The position numbers were made by a program, and so were the translations under genes. Below, piece after piece: positions 53,980-64,000 of a stretch of 64,000 nucleotides of DNA; within the stretch, counting starts at the first letter, position 1; each line of letters starts with the position of its first letter. The notes beneath the pieces are model-generated. The model saw only the letters and a program-made list of their open reading frames with translations. It was not told where the DNA came from and did no database searches. Source of the stretch: Phytobacter diazotrophicus (GTDB taxonomy: Bacteria; Pseudomonadota; Gammaproteobacteria; Enterobacterales; Enterobacteriaceae); the NCBI GenBank assembly GCA_004346725.1, contig SMDE01000010.1:165845-229844 (forward strand). The letters run 5' to 3'.

Positions 53980-55294
53980 ATTTTCCCAGACAGTTCCCGA
54001 ACTGGTTGCCTGGGCCAGGAAAAACGATTTCTCTATCACGCTTCCGGTAGACAGACTGTCGTTTTTGCTGGCGGTTGCCACGCTGAACGGTGAACGCCTG
54101 GATGGCGAAATGAGCGAGGGAGAGCTTGTTGATGCGTTTCGCCACGTCAGCGAAGCATTTGAACAAAGCGGCGAAACCATTGCTCAGCGTGCGAACAATG
54201 CCATAAACGATATGGTGCGTCAGCGCCTGTTAAATCGTTTTACCAGCGAACTGGCTGACGGTAATGCCATCTATCGTCTGACGCCGCTCGGCATTGGCAT
54301 TACCGATTACTATATCCGCCAGCGCGAGTTTTCTACGCTGCGCCTGTCCATGCAGTTATCTATCGTGGCGGGAGAACTGAAACGCGCTGCTGATGCCGCA
54401 GATGAGGGTGGGGATGAATTCCACTGGCATCGCAACGTCTATGCGCCGTTGAAATACTCGGTGGCAGAAATTTTCGACAGCATCGATCTCACCCAGCGCG
54501 TGATGGATGAGCAGCAGCAGTTAGTCAAAGATGATATCGCTCAGTTATTGAATAAAGACTGGCGTGCGGCTATTTCAAGCTGTGAGCTGTTACTCTCCGA
54601 AACCTCCGGTACGCTGCGTGAATTACAGGATACGCTAGAGGCGGCAGGGGATAAGCTGCAGGCAAACTTATTACGTATCCAGGACGCGACGCTGGCGCAT
54701 AACGATCTGGAGTTTGTCGACCGGCTGGTTTTTGATTTACAGAGCAAGCTGGACCGTATCGTCAGTTGGGGACAGCAGGCTATCGATTTGTGGATTGGCT
54801 ATGATCGCCACGTACACAAGTTTATTCGTACCGCTATCGATATGGATAAAAACCGCGTATTTGCCCAGCGTTTGCGCCAGTCGGTACAGGGTTACTTCGA
54901 TGCTCCCTGGGCATTGACCTATGCGAACGCCGACAGGCTGCTGGATATGCGCGATGAAGAGATTGCGTTGAGCGATGCCGAGGTTACAGGTGAGCTTCCG
55001 CCTGACCTGGAATATGAAGAGTTCAACGAAATCCGCGAACAACTTGCGGCGATGATCGAAGAACAACTGGCGATATATAAAACCAGACAAGCTCCACTGG
55101 ATCTTGGGCTGGTTGTACGCGAATATCTGGCGCGGTACCCGCGCGCGCGGCATTTTGATATCGCGCGGATCGTCATTGATCAGGCGGTACGCCTCGGCGT
55201 AGCGCAAGCAGATTTCACCGGCCTGCCAGCAAAATGGCAGCCGATTAATGATTACGGAGCCAAGGTACAGGCGCATGTCATTGACAAATATTGA
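53972..55294 (+). CDS. mukF: Chromosome partition kleisin MukF
   Basis: MukF is the kleisin of the MukBEF condensin; it joins MukB heads and binds MukE. The 440-residue protein has an N-terminal winged-helix dimer domain, a four-helix bundle in the middle (coiled regions 180-330) and a C-terminal winged helix ending [11 protein letters not shown]. The length equals E. coli MukF. It overlaps cmoM by 8 nt and mukE by 20 nt. Confidence 0.98.
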   Translation: MSEFSQTVPELVAWARKNDFSITLPVDRLSFLLAVATLNGERLDGEMSEGELVDAFRHVSEAFEQSGETIAQRANNAINDMVRQRLLNRFTSELADGNAIYRLTPLGIGITDYYIRQREFSTLRLSMQLSIVAGELKRAADAADEGGDEFHWHRNVYAPLKYSVAEIFDSIDLTQRVMDEQQQLVKDDIAQLLNKDWRAAISSCELLLSETSGTLRELQDTLEAAGDKLQANLLRIQDATLAHNDLEFVDRLVFDLQSKLDRIVSWGQQAIDLWIGYDRHVHKFIRTAIDMDKNRVFAQRLRQSVQGYFDAPWALTYANADRLLDMRDEEIALSDAEVTGELPPDLEYEEFNEIREQLAAMIEEQLAIYKTRQAPLDLGLVVREYLARYPRARHFDIARIVIDQAVRLGVAQADFTGLPAKWQPINDYGAKVQAHVIDKY

Positions 55295-55979
55295 ACAAGT
55301 GATGCCGATCAAATTGGCCCAGGCGTTGGCAAACCCACTCTTTCCGGCGCTCGACAGTGCGCTGCGCTCAGGCCGCCATATCGGCCTTGATGAGCTGGAT
55401 AATCACGCCTTTTTAATGGATTTCCAGGAATTTCTGGAGGAGTTTTACGGGCGTTACAACGTTGAGTTGATCCGTGCGCCAGAAGGTTTTTTCTACCTGC
55501 GCCCGCGCTCGACAACGCTGATCCCACGCTCGGTACTGTCTGAACTGGATATGATGGTCGGTAAAATTCTTTGTTACCTCTATCTCAGCCCGGAACGTCT
55601 GGCCAATGAAGGTATCTTCACTCAGCAGGAGCTGTATGACGAGCTGATGGCGCTGGCAGACGAAGCCAAACTGTTGAAGCTGGTGAATAACCGCTCAACC
55701 GGTTCTGATTTGGATCGCCAAAAATTACAGGAAAAAGTGCGTTCCTCCCTGAACCGCCTGCGTCGTCTTGGCATGATCTGGTTTATGGGTAACGACAGCA
55801 GCAAGTTTCGTATTACCGAGTCTGTGTTCCGCTTCGGCGCGGATGTGCGCTCTGGTGACGATGCACGCGAGGCTCAGCGGCGCTTGATCCGTGACGGTGA
55901 AGCCATGCCTGTAGAAAATCACCTGCAGCTCAATGATGAGAACGAAGACAATCAGCCGGATAGTGGAGAGGAAGAATAA
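55275..55979 (+). CDS. mukE: Condensin subunit MukE
   Basis: MukE is the KITE-type dimer that binds MukF in MukBEF. The 234-residue protein starts [11 protein letters not shown] at 55275, inside the end of mukF; another in-frame ATG at 55248 would overlap more and is not in the family. Tandem winged-helix domains are typical, with an acidic tail ([13 protein letters not shown]). Its stop shares one base with the mukB ATG (TAATG). Confidence 0.97.
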   Translation: MSLTNIEQVMPIKLAQALANPLFPALDSALRSGRHIGLDELDNHAFLMDFQEFLEEFYGRYNVELIRAPEGFFYLRPRSTTLIPRSVLSELDMMVGKILCYLYLSPERLANEGIFTQQELYDELMALADEAKLLKLVNNRSTGSDLDRQKLQEKVRSSLNRLRRLGMIWFMGNDSSKFRITESVFRFGADVRSGDDAREAQRRLIRDGEAMPVENHLQLNDENEDNQPDSGEEE

Positions 55980-58900
55980 TGATTGATCGCGGTAAATTTC
56001 GCTCACTGACGCTGATTAACTGGAACGGTTTTTTTGCCCGTACGTTTGACCTGGACGAACTGGTGACCACGTTGTCCGGGGGAAACGGTGCTGGTAAATC
56101 CACCACCATGGCGGCGTTCGTCACCGCGCTTATCCCGGACTTAACGCTGCTGCACTTCCGTAACACCACCGAGGCAGGCGCGACGTCTGGCTCTCGTGAC
56201 AAAGGCCTGCACGGTAAACTGAAAGCCGGGGTCTGCTACTCTGTTCTTGATGTGATCAACTCGCGTCATCAGCGCGTGCTGGTGGGGGTTCGCCTGCAAC
56301 AGGTGGCCGGTCGCGATCGTAAAGTCGACATCAAACCGTTCGCTATTCAGGGGCTGCCAACGGCGGTTCAGCCGACACAACTGCTGACAGAAACGCTTAA
56401 CGAGCGTCAGGCGCGCGTGCTGCCGTTGCAGGAAGTGAAGGAAAAGCTGGATGCGATGGAAGGGGTGCAGTTTAAGCAGTTCAACTCCATCACCGATTAT
56501 CATTCTCTGATGTTCGATTTGGGCATCGTCGCACGTCGCTTGCGCTCAGCATCCGATCGCAGCAAATTCTATCGCCTGATCGAAGCGTCGCTGTATGGCG
56601 GTATCTCCAGTGCGATCACCCGTTCTCTGCGCGACTATCTCTTGCCGGAAAATAGCGGTGTACGTAAAGCCTTCCAGGATATGGAAGCGGCACTGCGCGA
56701 AAACCGCATGACGCTGGAAGCGATTCGCGTTACCCAGTCGGATCGCGATCTGTTCAAGCATTTGATCAGTGAAGCGACTAACTATGTGGCGGCGGATTAC
56801 ATGCGCCATGCCAACGAACGACGTATTCACCTCGATCAGGCGCTGACATTCCGTCGCGATCTGTTCAGTTCACGGCAAAAGCTGGCGGCTGAGCAATACA
56901 AACATGTCGATATGGCGCGCGAACTGGCAGAACACACCGGGGCAGAAGGGGATCTTGAGGCTGACTATCAGGCCGCCAGCGATCACCTGAACCTGGTGCA
57001 GACCGCGCTGCGCCAGCAGGAAAAAATTGAGCGCTACGAGTCGGATCTGGACGAACTGCAAATCCGCCTTGAAGAACAAAATGAAGTGGTGGCCGAAGCT
57101 ACCGATCATCAGGAAGAGAACGAAGCGCGCGCCGAGGCCGCTGAACTGGAAGTGGATGAGCTGAAAAACCAGCTTGCCGACTACCAACAGGCTCTGGATG
57201 TGCAGCAAACCCGCGCGATTCAGTACAATCAGGCACAACAGGCCTTACAGCGTGCAAAAGAACTTTGCCAGCTACCGGACCTGACGGCAGAAACGGCAGA
57301 CGAATGGCTGGAAACCTTCCAGGCGAAAGAGCAGAAAGCTACAGAGAAACTCCTGTCGCTTGACCAACGTATGAGCGTGGCGCAAACCGCGCACAGCCAG
57401 TTTGAACAAGCTTACCAGTTGGTCGTCGCTATCAATGGTCCGCTGGCCCGTGATGAAGCCTGGGATGTCGCACGTGACCTTTTACGAGAAGGGGTAAACC
57501 AGCGCCATCTGGCAGAACAGGCGCCATCGCTGCGCGCGCGTCTGAACGAACTGGAACAGCGTCTGCGTGAGCAACAGGATGCTGAACGCATGCTGGCGGA
57601 ATTCTGCAAACGGCAGAATAAACAGTACGACGCTGACGAACTTGAGGCTCTGCATCATGAGCTGGAGGCGCAAATTGCCGCGCTTTCCGAGAATGTGGCC
57701 ATGGCCGGTGAGCAGCGTATGGCGTTGCGCCAGGAGCTGGAACAGCTACAGTCACGCATCCAAATATTGACCCAGCGCGCACCAATTTGGCTGGCAGCGC
57801 AAAGCAGCCTGACCCAGTTGTGTGAGCAGAGCGGCGAGCAGTTTGAATCCGGCCAGCAAGTGACGGAATACCTGCAACAATTGCTGGAGCGTGAACGCGA
57901 AGCTATCGTTGAACGCGATGAAGTCGGGGCACGCAAGCGTGCGGTGGACGAAGAAATCGAACGTCTGAGTCAGCCGGGTGGCTCCGAAGACGGGCGTCTT
58001 AACACGCTGGCTGAACGCTTTGGCGGTGTACTGCTCTCTGAAATTTACGATGACGTTAGCCTTGACGATGCGCCCTATTTTTCCGCGTTGTATGGCCCAT
58101 CACGTCACGCGATCGTGGTCCCGGACCTCTCCCTCATTTCAGAACAGCTTGAAGGGCTCGAGGATTGCCCGGAAGATCTCTATCTGATTGAAGGGGATCC
58201 GCAATCTTTCGATGACAGTGTGTTCAGCGTCGATGAGCTGGAAAAAGCGGTGGTGGTTAAGATAGCCGATCGCCAGTGGCGCTACTCCCGTTTCCCGTCG
58301 GTGCCGCTGTTTGGTCGTGCCGCACGTGAAAGCCGTATCGAAGGGCTCCACGCCGAGCGTGAAGAGCTTGCCGAGCGTTTTGCCACATTATCCTTCGACG
58401 TGCAGAAAACGCAGCGCCTGCATCAGGCCTTCAGCCGTTTTATCGGTAGCCATCTTGCCGTGGCGTTTGATCCAGACCCGGAAGCTGAAATTCGTACGCT
58501 CAGTGGACGCCGTGGTGAACTGGAGCGCGCGCTGAGTAATCATGAGAATGACAACCAGCAGAACCGCATGCAGTTCGAGCAGGCGAAAGAGGGGGTTGCT
58601 CAGCTTAACCGCCTGCTGCCACGCCTGAGCTTGCTGGCAGATGAAACCCTGGCCGATCGCGTTGATGAAATTCAGGAGCGGCTGGACGAAGCTCAGGAAG
58701 CCGTGCGTTTTATTCAACAGTTTGGCAACCATCTGGCGAAACTGGAGCCCGTTGTTTCGGTGCTGCAAAACGACCCGGAACAGTATGAACAACTGAAAGA
58801 AGATTATGCGTATTCCCAGCAAGTGCAGCGTGAAGCACGCCAGCAGGCATTTGCGCTGATCGAAGTTGTACAGCGCCGGGCGCACTTTAGCTATTCCGAT

Positions 58901-60427
58901 TCTGCGGAAATGCTCAGTGGCAATAACGATCTCAACGAGAAGCTGCGTCAGCGGCTCGAGCAGGCAGAACGTGAACGTAGCCGTACGCGTGAGGCGCTGC
59001 GTAGCCACGCGGCCCAGCTCAGTCAGTACAACCAGGTATTGGCATCGCTGAAAAGCTCGTTCGATACCAAAAAAGAACTGCTCAACGATCTGCAAAAAGA
59101 GCTGCAGGAAATTGGTGTGCGTGCCGACAGTGGCGCGGAGGAGCGCGCGCGTATTCGTCGCGACGAGCTGCATGCCCAGTTGTCCGGCAACCGTGCCCGC
59201 CGCAATCAACTGGAAAAAGCGCTGACCTTCTGCGAAGCGGAAATGGATAACCTGACCCGTGCGTTGCGTCGCCTTGAACGTGATTATCATGAGATGCGCG
59301 AACAGGTCGTCACGGCGAAAGCAGGCTGGTGTGCGGTGATGCGAATGGTGAAAGATAACGGCGTTGAACGTCGCTTGCATCGTCGTGAACTGGCTTACCT
59401 TTCTGGTGACGAACTGCGTTCCATGTCGGATAAGGCGTTAGGTGCGTTGCGCCTCGCCGTGGCGGACAACGAACATCTGCGTGATGTGCTGCGTATGTCG
59501 GAAGATCCGAAACGTCCGGAGCGTAAGATTCAGTTCTTTGTCGCGGTTTACCAGCATCTGCGCGAACGTATCCGCCAGGATATTATTCGTACTGACGATC
59601 CGGTTGAAGCTATCGAACAGATGGAGATTGAACTTAGCCGTCTGACGGAAGAGCTAACCTCCCGCGAGCAGAAACTGGCGATCAGCTCTCGTAGCGTAGC
59701 GAATATCATTCGCAAAACGATTCAGCGCGAACAGAACCGTATCCGTCAACTTAACCAGGGGCTGCAAAACGTCTCCTTCGGTCAGGTACACAGTGTCCGT
59801 TTGAATGTTAACGTCCGCGAGAGTCATGCAATGCTTTTGACGGTGCTTTCCGAGCAGCATGAGCAGCATCAGGACCTGTTTAACAGCAATCGCCTGACCT
59901 TCTCCGAAGCACTGGCGAAACTGTATCAACGCCTGAATCCGCAAATCGATCTTGGTCAGCGTACGCCGCAAACCATCGGCGAAGAGCTGCTTGATTACCG
60001 CAACTATCTTGAGATGGAAGTGGAAGTCAACCGTGGTTCGGATGGCTGGCTGCGTGCGGAATCCGGGGCCCTGTCGACCGGTGAGGCCATCGGTACCGGG
60101 ATGTCTATCCTCGTGATGGTTGTTCAGAGCTGGGAAGACGAGGCGCGACGTCTGCGTGGTAAAGATATTTCGCCATGCCGCTTGTTGTTCCTCGACGAAG
60201 CAGCACGTCTGGATGCCCGCTCCATCGCAACCTTGTTCGAACTCTGCGAACGCCTTGAAATGCAATTGATTATTGCGGCTCCGGAGAACATCAGTCCGGA
60301 AAAAGGCACCACCTATAAACTGGTGCGTAAAGTCTTCCAGAACCACGAGCATGTTCATGTTGTGGGTCTGCGCGGCTTCGCGGCTCAGCTACCGGAGACA
60401 TTACCTGGTACGGCAGACGCTTCTTAA
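55979..60427 (+). CDS. mukB: Chromosome partition protein MukB (SMC-like)
   Basis: MukB is the SMC-like motor of the enterobacterial condensin and binds topoisomerase IV. The 1482-residue protein has Walker [10 protein letters not shown] (34-42), long coiled-coil arms (about 290-650 and 860-1170) and a central hinge near 660-790. The head completes at the C terminus with signature [17 protein letters not shown] and Walker [15 protein letters not shown]. coli MukB is about 1486 residues. It ends in a terminator at 60445-60472. Confidence 0.99.
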   Translation: MIDRGKFRSLTLINWNGFFARTFDLDELVTTLSGGNGAGKSTTMAAFVTALIPDLTLLHFRNTTEAGATSGSRDKGLHGKLKAGVCYSVLDVINSRHQRVLVGVRLQQVAGRDRKVDIKPFAIQGLPTAVQPTQLLTETLNERQARVLPLQEVKEKLDAMEGVQFKQFNSITDYHSLMFDLGIVARRLRSASDRSKFYRLIEASLYGGISSAITRSLRDYLLPENSGVRKAFQDMEAALRENRMTLEAIRVTQSDRDLFKHLISEATNYVAADYMRHANERRIHLDQALTFRRDLFSSRQKLAAEQYKHVDMARELAEHTGAEGDLEADYQAASDHLNLVQTALRQQEKIERYESDLDELQIRLEEQNEVVAEATDHQEENEARAEAAELEVDELKNQLADYQQALDVQQTRAIQYNQAQQALQRAKELCQLPDLTAETADEWLETFQAKEQKATEKLLSLDQRMSVAQTAHSQFEQAYQLVVAINGPLARDEAWDVARDLLREGVNQRHLAEQAPSLRARLNELEQRLREQQDAERMLAEFCKRQNKQYDADELEALHHELEAQIAALSENVAMAGEQRMALRQELEQLQSRIQILTQRAPIWLAAQSSLTQLCEQSGEQFESGQQVTEYLQQLLEREREAIVERDEVGARKRAVDEEIERLSQPGGSEDGRLNTLAERFGGVLLSEIYDDVSLDDAPYFSALYGPSRHAIVVPDLSLISEQLEGLEDCPEDLYLIEGDPQSFDDSVFSVDELEKAVVVKIADRQWRYSRFPSVPLFGRAARESRIEGLHAEREELAERFATLSFDVQKTQRLHQAFSRFIGSHLAVAFDPDPEAEIRTLSGRRGELERALSNHENDNQQNRMQFEQAKEGVAQLNRLLPRLSLLADETLADRVDEIQERLDEAQEAVRFIQQFGNHLAKLEPVVSVLQNDPEQYEQLKEDYAYSQQVQREARQQAFALIEVVQRRAHFSYSDSAEMLSGNNDLNEKLRQRLEQAERERSRTREALRSHAAQLSQYNQVLASLKSSFDTKKELLNDLQKELQEIGVRADSGAEERARIRRDELHAQLSGNRARRNQLEKALTFCEAEMDNLTRALRRLERDYHEMREQVVTAKAGWCAVMRMVKDNGVERRLHRRELAYLSGDELRSMSDKALGALRLAVADNEHLRDVLRMSEDPKRPERKIQFFVAVYQHLRERIRQDIIRTDDPVEAIEQMEIELSRLTEELTSREQKLAISSRSVANIIRKTIQREQNRIRQLNQGLQNVSFGQVHSVRLNVNVRESHAMLLTVLSEQHEQHQDLFNSNRLTFSEALAKLYQRLNPQIDLGQRTPQTIGEELLDYRNYLEMEVEVNRGSDGWLRAESGALSTGEAIGTGMSILVMVVQSWEDEARRLRGKDISPCRLLFLDEAARLDARSIATLFELCERLEMQLIIAAPENISPEKGTTYKLVRKVFQNHEHVHVVGLRGFAAQLPETLPGTADAS

Positions 60428-60444
60428 CGGTTCGCTTAAACAAT

Positions 60445-60472
60445 GAGGGTGGCAGAGATGCCGCCTTTTTCT
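60445..60472 (+). terminator. muk operon terminator
   Basis: GGTGGC-AGAGAT-GCCGCC is followed by TTTTTCTTTT, about 20 nt after mukB. Confidence 0.82.
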
Positions 60473-60506
60473 TTTCTGAAACACCGCACCCGACCACGCG
60501 CTCTTC

Positions 60507-60558
60507 TTTAAACTTCTTTACATTTGGTAAGGCAAATGCTTTTTTGTCTTTATATACT
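60507..60558 (+). promoter_or_regulatory. ldtD promoter with CpxR-like site
   Basis: TATACT (60553-60558) is a good -10; the -35 is weak. TTTAA-N5-TTTAC (60507-60521), read on the other strand as GTAAA-N5-TTAAA, resembles the CpxR consensus with one mismatch. Its centre is about 51 nt before the expected start near 60565. E. coli ldtD belongs to the Cpx regulon, which agrees. Confidence 0.45.
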
Positions 60559-60604
60559 GATAGAAAGAGCATTGTGGGTGTAATGAAGAAACAGGGGGCA
60601 AGGG

Positions 60605-62464
60605 ATGTTGCTTAAGAAATCGTATGGTCGTCGGATGTCGACATTGAGTTTATGTCTGGCATTCGCATTTGCTCCGCTGTTTAGCGCTCAGGCCCTGGCC
60701 GATGAGCCTGAGGTGGTACCGGTTGACAGTTCCGCGACGCTTGGCGATCAACCCACGGCATTATCGCAGCCGCTGGAACAGTCGCCTGCGACGGCAATGA
60801 TGGCAGGCTTGCAGCCTTATCCGGCAGCAGATGCGCCTGCTAACGCGCGTAGCGCATTGCAGGCACTCTTGCCTGCTAACTGGACACCGGTCTACATGGA
60901 TTCGCTTTCCGCGTTGTATGCCGCGCGTGAAATGAAGCCGATGTGGGATAATCGTGATGCCGTTCAGGCTTTCCAGCAACAACTCGCCGAAGTCGCGATT
61001 GCCGGTTTCCAGCCGCAATTCACGACCTGGGTTGGGCTGTTGACCGATCCGAATATCTCAGGAATGGCGCGGGATTTGGTGTTATCGGACGCCATGATGG
61101 GGTATCTGCATTTCGTCGCCGGTATTCCGGTGAAAGGCAACCGCTGGCTCTACAGCAGTAAACCTTACACGCTGGAAACACCGCCGCTGTCGGTAATCAA
61201 TCAGTGGCAATTAGCGTTGGATAAAGGCAACCTGCCGCAATTTATCGAAACCCTTGCACCTCATCATCCGCAGTATGCTGCGATGCATCAGTCTTTACTT
61301 ACGCTGGTGGCAGACAATTCACCGTGGCCGCAGTTGACCAGTACCGTTTCACTGCGTCCCGGACAGAAGAGCAGGGATGTACCCGCGCTGCGCGAAATCC
61401 TGCAACGTAGCGGCATGATGGATGATGCACCGAAAATCGCGCTGCCCGGCGATGATGCAACGAGCAGCGTCGTCAGTCCGTCTGCCATCGCGGTTGAGAC
61501 GGCGGGAACAACAACGGCGCAGTTGACCAAAAAAGCGAAACCAGCAAGTACGCTCAGCAGCGACTATGACCGCCAGTTAGTTGCCGCAGTCAAACGCTTC
61601 CAGGCCGCTCAGGGGCTGCATGCCGACGGCGTGATTGGGCAGTCGACCCGCGACTGGTTGAATGTAACCCCAGCCCAGCGCGCCGGGGTTCTGGCGCTGA
61701 ACATTCAGCGTCTGCGTTTGCTGCCGGGTAAACTCTCCACGGGGATTATGGTTAACATCCCGGAATATTCGCTGGTCTATTATCTGAACGGCAACCAGGT
61801 GCTGGCCTCCCGCGTGATTGTCGGGCGACCGGATCGCAAAACGCCGATGATGAGCAGTGCGCTGAATAACGTGGTGGTTAACCCGCCGTGGAACGTACCA
61901 CCGACGCTGGCACGCAAAGACATTCTACCGAAAGTATGGAATGACCCAGGCTATCTGGAACGGCATGGTTATACCGTGCTGCGTGGCTGGAACAGTAAAG
62001 AGGCTATTGACCCGACGATGGTGGATTGGGCAACCATCACGCCATCTAATCTACCTTTCCGCTTCCAGCAGGCGCCGGGCGCGCAAAACTCGCTCGGCCG
62101 CTATAAGTTCAATATGCCGAGTTCTGACGCTATCTATCTTCATGACACACCCAACCATAATCTTTTCCAGAAAGATGCGCGAGCGTTGAGCTCAGGCTGT
62201 GTGAGGGTGAATAAAGCCTCTGAGCTTGCCAATATGCTATTACAGGATGCGGGATGGAACGACACGCGGATTTCCGATGCATTAAAACAAGGAGATACCC
62301 GTTACGTTAATATCCGTCAAAATATACCGGTGAATCTTTATTATTTGACCGCATTTGTTGGCGAAGATGGTCGTACCCAATATCGTACAGATATTTACAA
62401 TTATGATCTGACGGCGCGATCTGGCGCACAAATCCTGGCGAAAGCCGAACAATTAATCAGGTAA
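60605..62464 (+). CDS. ldtD: L,D-transpeptidase LdtD
   Basis: LdtD (YcbB) makes 3-3 peptidoglycan crosslinks, bypassing penicillin-sensitive transpeptidases when the envelope is stressed. The 619-residue protein has an N-terminal signal/anchor segment ending near ALA-DEPEV, a helical scaffold, a peptidoglycan-binding domain ([22 protein letters not shown], about 330-355) and a YkuD catalytic domain. The YkuD domain has [11 protein letters not shown] and [10 protein letters not shown], with the nucleophile Cys532. The extra linker Thr/Ala region at about 290-320 makes it a few residues longer than the 615 of E. coli. Confidence 0.97.
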   Translation: MLLKKSYGRRMSTLSLCLAFAFAPLFSAQALADEPEVVPVDSSATLGDQPTALSQPLEQSPATAMMAGLQPYPAADAPANARSALQALLPANWTPVYMDSLSALYAAREMKPMWDNRDAVQAFQQQLAEVAIAGFQPQFTTWVGLLTDPNISGMARDLVLSDAMMGYLHFVAGIPVKGNRWLYSSKPYTLETPPLSVINQWQLALDKGNLPQFIETLAPHHPQYAAMHQSLLTLVADNSPWPQLTSTVSLRPGQKSRDVPALREILQRSGMMDDAPKIALPGDDATSSVVSPSAIAVETAGTTTAQLTKKAKPASTLSSDYDRQLVAAVKRFQAAQGLHADGVIGQSTRDWLNVTPAQRAGVLALNIQRLRLLPGKLSTGIMVNIPEYSLVYYLNGNQVLASRVIVGRPDRKTPMMSSALNNVVVNPPWNVPPTLARKDILPKVWNDPGYLERHGYTVLRGWNSKEAIDPTMVDWATITPSNLPFRFQQAPGAQNSLGRYKFNMPSSDAIYLHDTPNHNLFQKDARALSSGCVRVNKASELANMLLQDAGWNDTRISDALKQGDTRYVNIRQNIPVNLYYLTAFVGEDGRTQYRTDIYNYDLTARSGAQILAKAEQLIR

Positions 62465-62508
62465 ATGAAGCAGTTCGGGAAATAACATTGTCGTAATAAT
62501 TAGCGAAA

Positions 62509-62535
62509 ACGGGCCGGATCTGCTGTAAGGCCCGT
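62509..62535 (+). terminator. Hairpin between ldtD and mepK
   Basis: ACGGGCC and GGCCCGT arms enclose a 13-nt loop and are followed by CTTTG. With so short a T-run, termination is probably partial. Confidence 0.5.
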
Positions 62536-62650
62536 CTTTGCTGGGGTTTGGCTACCTTGACGCAGACGTTTTTGCCCGGTAAGGTGCCTTTCGTGCGCAA
62601 TAAAAGTGCATAAATTACGATCACTTTGTTATCTTGCAGACCTGATTATC

Positions 62651-63199
62651 ATGGACAAATTTGACGCTAATCGCCGCAAATTGTTGGCGTTAGGTGGTAT
62701 TGCCCTTGGTGCAGCCATCTTACCTCAACAAGCATTTGCAACCCTTTCCACCCCACGTCCGCGTATTTTAACGCTGAATAATCTCCATACTGGAGAAACA
62801 ATTAAGGCGCAGTTTTTCGATGGCCGGGGCTATATTCAGGATGAATTAGCAAAGCTCAACCATTTTTTCCGTGATTATCGCGCGAATAAAATTAAAACCA
62901 TCGATCCACGACTGTTTGATCAACTTTATCGCCTGCAAGGTTTGTTAGGAACAAGCAAACCGGTGCAACTGGTCTCGGGATACCGTTCTGTCGATACGAA
63001 TAACGAACTCCGGGCTCACAGTTCTGGTGTTGCCAAAAAAAGCTATCACACCAAAGGACAGGCGATGGATTTCCATATCGAAGGGATTTCTCTGAGCAAT
63101 ATTCGCAAAGCTGCGTTATCTATGCGTGCAGGTGGTGTAGGATATTACCCCAGCAGCAACTTTGTGCATATTGATACCGGGCCGCTACGGCACTGGTAA
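62651..63199 (+). CDS. mepK: Murein DD/LD-endopeptidase MepK
   Basis: MepK (YcbK) is a DUF882/M15-type zinc endopeptidase that cuts peptidoglycan crosslinks, notably the 3-3 links made by L,D-transpeptidases. The 182-residue precursor has a twin-arginine signal (NRRKLLALGG, cleavage after QQAFA). Metal-binding residues lie in SYHTKGQAMDFHIEG and FVHIDTGP. The start is MDKFDANRRK at 62651; an upstream ATG at 62606 would place the signal internally. It lies next to ldtD, a maker of its substrate. Confidence 0.95.
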   Translation: MDKFDANRRKLLALGGIALGAAILPQQAFATLSTPRPRILTLNNLHTGETIKAQFFDGRGYIQDELAKLNHFFRDYRANKIKTIDPRLFDQLYRLQGLLGTSKPVQLVSGYRSVDTNNELRAHSSGVAKKSYHTKGQAMDFHIEGISLSNIRKAALSMRAGGVGYYPSSNFVHIDTGPLRHW

Positions 63200-63226
63200 A
63201 ACTCAGTTAAAAGAGACAGGAGCAGT

Positions 63227-63874
63227 ATGAACTATCGTATTATTCCGGTTACCGCCTTCTCCCAGAACTGCTCGTTAGTCTGGTGTGAGCAAACCCGGCT
63301 GGCAGCAATAGTGGATCCCGGTGGCGATGCTGAACGCATCAAACAGGAAGTGGCAGCCTCCGGCGTGACGTTAACGCAAATACTGCTTACCCATGGTCAT
63401 CTTGATCATGTTGGTGCGGCTGCCGAGCTGGCGCAGCACTATGGCGTGCCAGTGATTGGTCCGGAAAAAGAAGATGAGTTCTGGCTGCAAGGGCTACCCG
63501 CCCAAAGTCGTATGTTTGGTCTGGATGACTGCCAGCCGCTGACGCCGGATCGTTGGTTAAACGAAGGCGACACGGTGAGCGTAGGCAATGTGAGACTGGA
63601 TGTTTTGCATTGCCCTGGGCATACGCCAGGACACGTGGTTTTCTTTGATGCGCAATCCCGGCTGTTGGTTTCCGGCGACGTTATTTTTAAAGGCGGCGTA
63701 GGGCGCAGTGATTTCCCGAAAGGTAATCATGGGCAGTTGATTGATGCCATCAAAACCAAACTGTTGCCTCTGGGGGATGATGTGACCTTTATTCCTGGTC
63801 ACGGCCCGATGTCCACGCTTGGCAACGAGCGGCTACATAACCCTTTCCTGCAGGATGAACTGCCGGTCTGGTAA
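63227..63874 (+). CDS. gloC: Type II hydroxyacylglutathione hydrolase GloC
   Basis: GloC (YcbL) is a glyoxalase II-like enzyme that hydrolyses S-lactoylglutathione in methylglyoxal detoxification. The 215-residue metallo-beta-lactamase-fold protein has the metal motif THGHLDH (H56, H58, D60, H61), CPGHTPGH and a final FIPGHGP. The Shine-Dalgarno AGGAG precedes the ATG. A strong terminator follows, then an insertion-sequence end. Confidence 0.97.
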   Translation: MNYRIIPVTAFSQNCSLVWCEQTRLAAIVDPGGDAERIKQEVAASGVTLTQILLTHGHLDHVGAAAELAQHYGVPVIGPEKEDEFWLQGLPAQSRMFGLDDCQPLTPDRWLNEGDTVSVGNVRLDVLHCPGHTPGHVVFFDAQSRLLVSGDVIFKGGVGRSDFPKGNHGQLIDAIKTKLLPLGDDVTFIPGHGPMSTLGNERLHNPFLQDELPVW

Positions 63875-63877
63875 AAC

Positions 63878-63905
63878 AAAAAAGGTCGCATTCGCGACCT
63901 TTTTT
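63878..63905 (+). terminator. gloC intrinsic terminator
   Basis: AAAAGGTCGC and GCGACCTTTT arms with a short loop and a T-run lie right after the gloC stop. The long A-run upstream makes it likely to work in both directions. Confidence 0.93.
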
Positions 63906-63916
63906 ATTGTCTATAG

Positions 63917-64000
63917 AAAACCCCCAGCTAGGCTGGGGGTTCCGGAAAGCTTTCAGCTTTAAGCCAGTTATTAAAACCCCTTTTGATTTGTTAAAACAGC
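63917..64000 (+). mobile_element. IS200-type insertion sequence, left end (partial)
   Basis: The last 84 bp match my memory of the left end of IS200 (IS200/IS605 family, single-strand transposition by a TnpA Tyr transposase). A perfect terminal hairpin, AACCCCCAGC-TAG-GCTGGGGGTT (63919-63941), is followed by a second small stem, AAAGC/GCTTT (63946-63960), and the AT-rich leader CCCCTTTTGATTTG. In IS200 the first hairpin stops incoming transcription and a later one masks the tnpA start. The transposase gene would lie beyond the window. The exact terminal base cannot be fixed here. Confidence 0.78.

Overview
The window is a stretch of chromosome from a Gram-negative enterobacterium (Enterobacteriaceae). 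Almost every gene is recognisable as an orthologue of an Escherichia coli gene. The order from ybjD to gloC follows the E. coli map between aqpZ and aspC with few interruptions. Protein sequences differ clearly from E. coli in fast-evolving genes (ycaI, ycaL, ftsK linker, ldtD, ycaP). The source is therefore a related genus, perhaps Citrobacter-like, but I cannot fix genus or species by eye.

Layout. 1-6.1 kb: ybjD (OLD-family nuclease), ybjX and the macAB efflux operon. 6.1-10.7 kb: cspD, clpS-clpA, infA and aat; ClpS, ClpA and Aat are three parts of the N-degron pathway. 10.8-15.4 kb: cydDC (ABC exporter needed for cytochrome bd) and trxB. 15.4-23.7 kb: lrp, ftsK (with a LexA box), lolA, rarA and serS. 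23.7-27.8 kb: dmsABC (DMSO reductase) behind an FNR-like box. 28.0-36.3 kb: ycaD, a CigR/RcnB-like secreted protein, then pflA, pflB, focA and ycaO; FNR- and IHF-type sites sit upstream of focA. 36.4-43.8 kb: ycaP, serC-aroA, ycaL, cmk, rpsA and ihfB. 44.0-51.3 kb: ycaI (ComEC), msbA-lpxK, ycaQ and ycaR-kdsB. 51.4-60.4 kb: ycbJ, elyC and the overlapping cmoM-mukF-mukE-mukB operon. 60.6-63.9 kb: ldtD, mepK and gloC, followed by the left end of an IS200-type element cut off by the window edge.

Several groups work together: envelope construction (msbA, lpxK, kdsB, elyC, ldtD, mepK, lolA), chromosome handling (ftsK, mukFEB, ihfB, rarA) and anaerobic metabolism (dmsABC, pflB/pflA/focA).

I found no defence island, prophage, CRISPR array, biosynthetic cluster or convincing new multi-gene system. 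The most interesting departures from the E. coli layout are the IS200 end beside gloC, the absence of a serine tRNA gene between clpA and infA, the replacement of the E. coli ycaC and ycaM/N/K genes by a single CigR-like gene, and several unexplained inverted repeats in promoter regions (cmoM, ihfB, focA, the cigR-like gene). All regulatory sites were read by eye and none was scored by computation.
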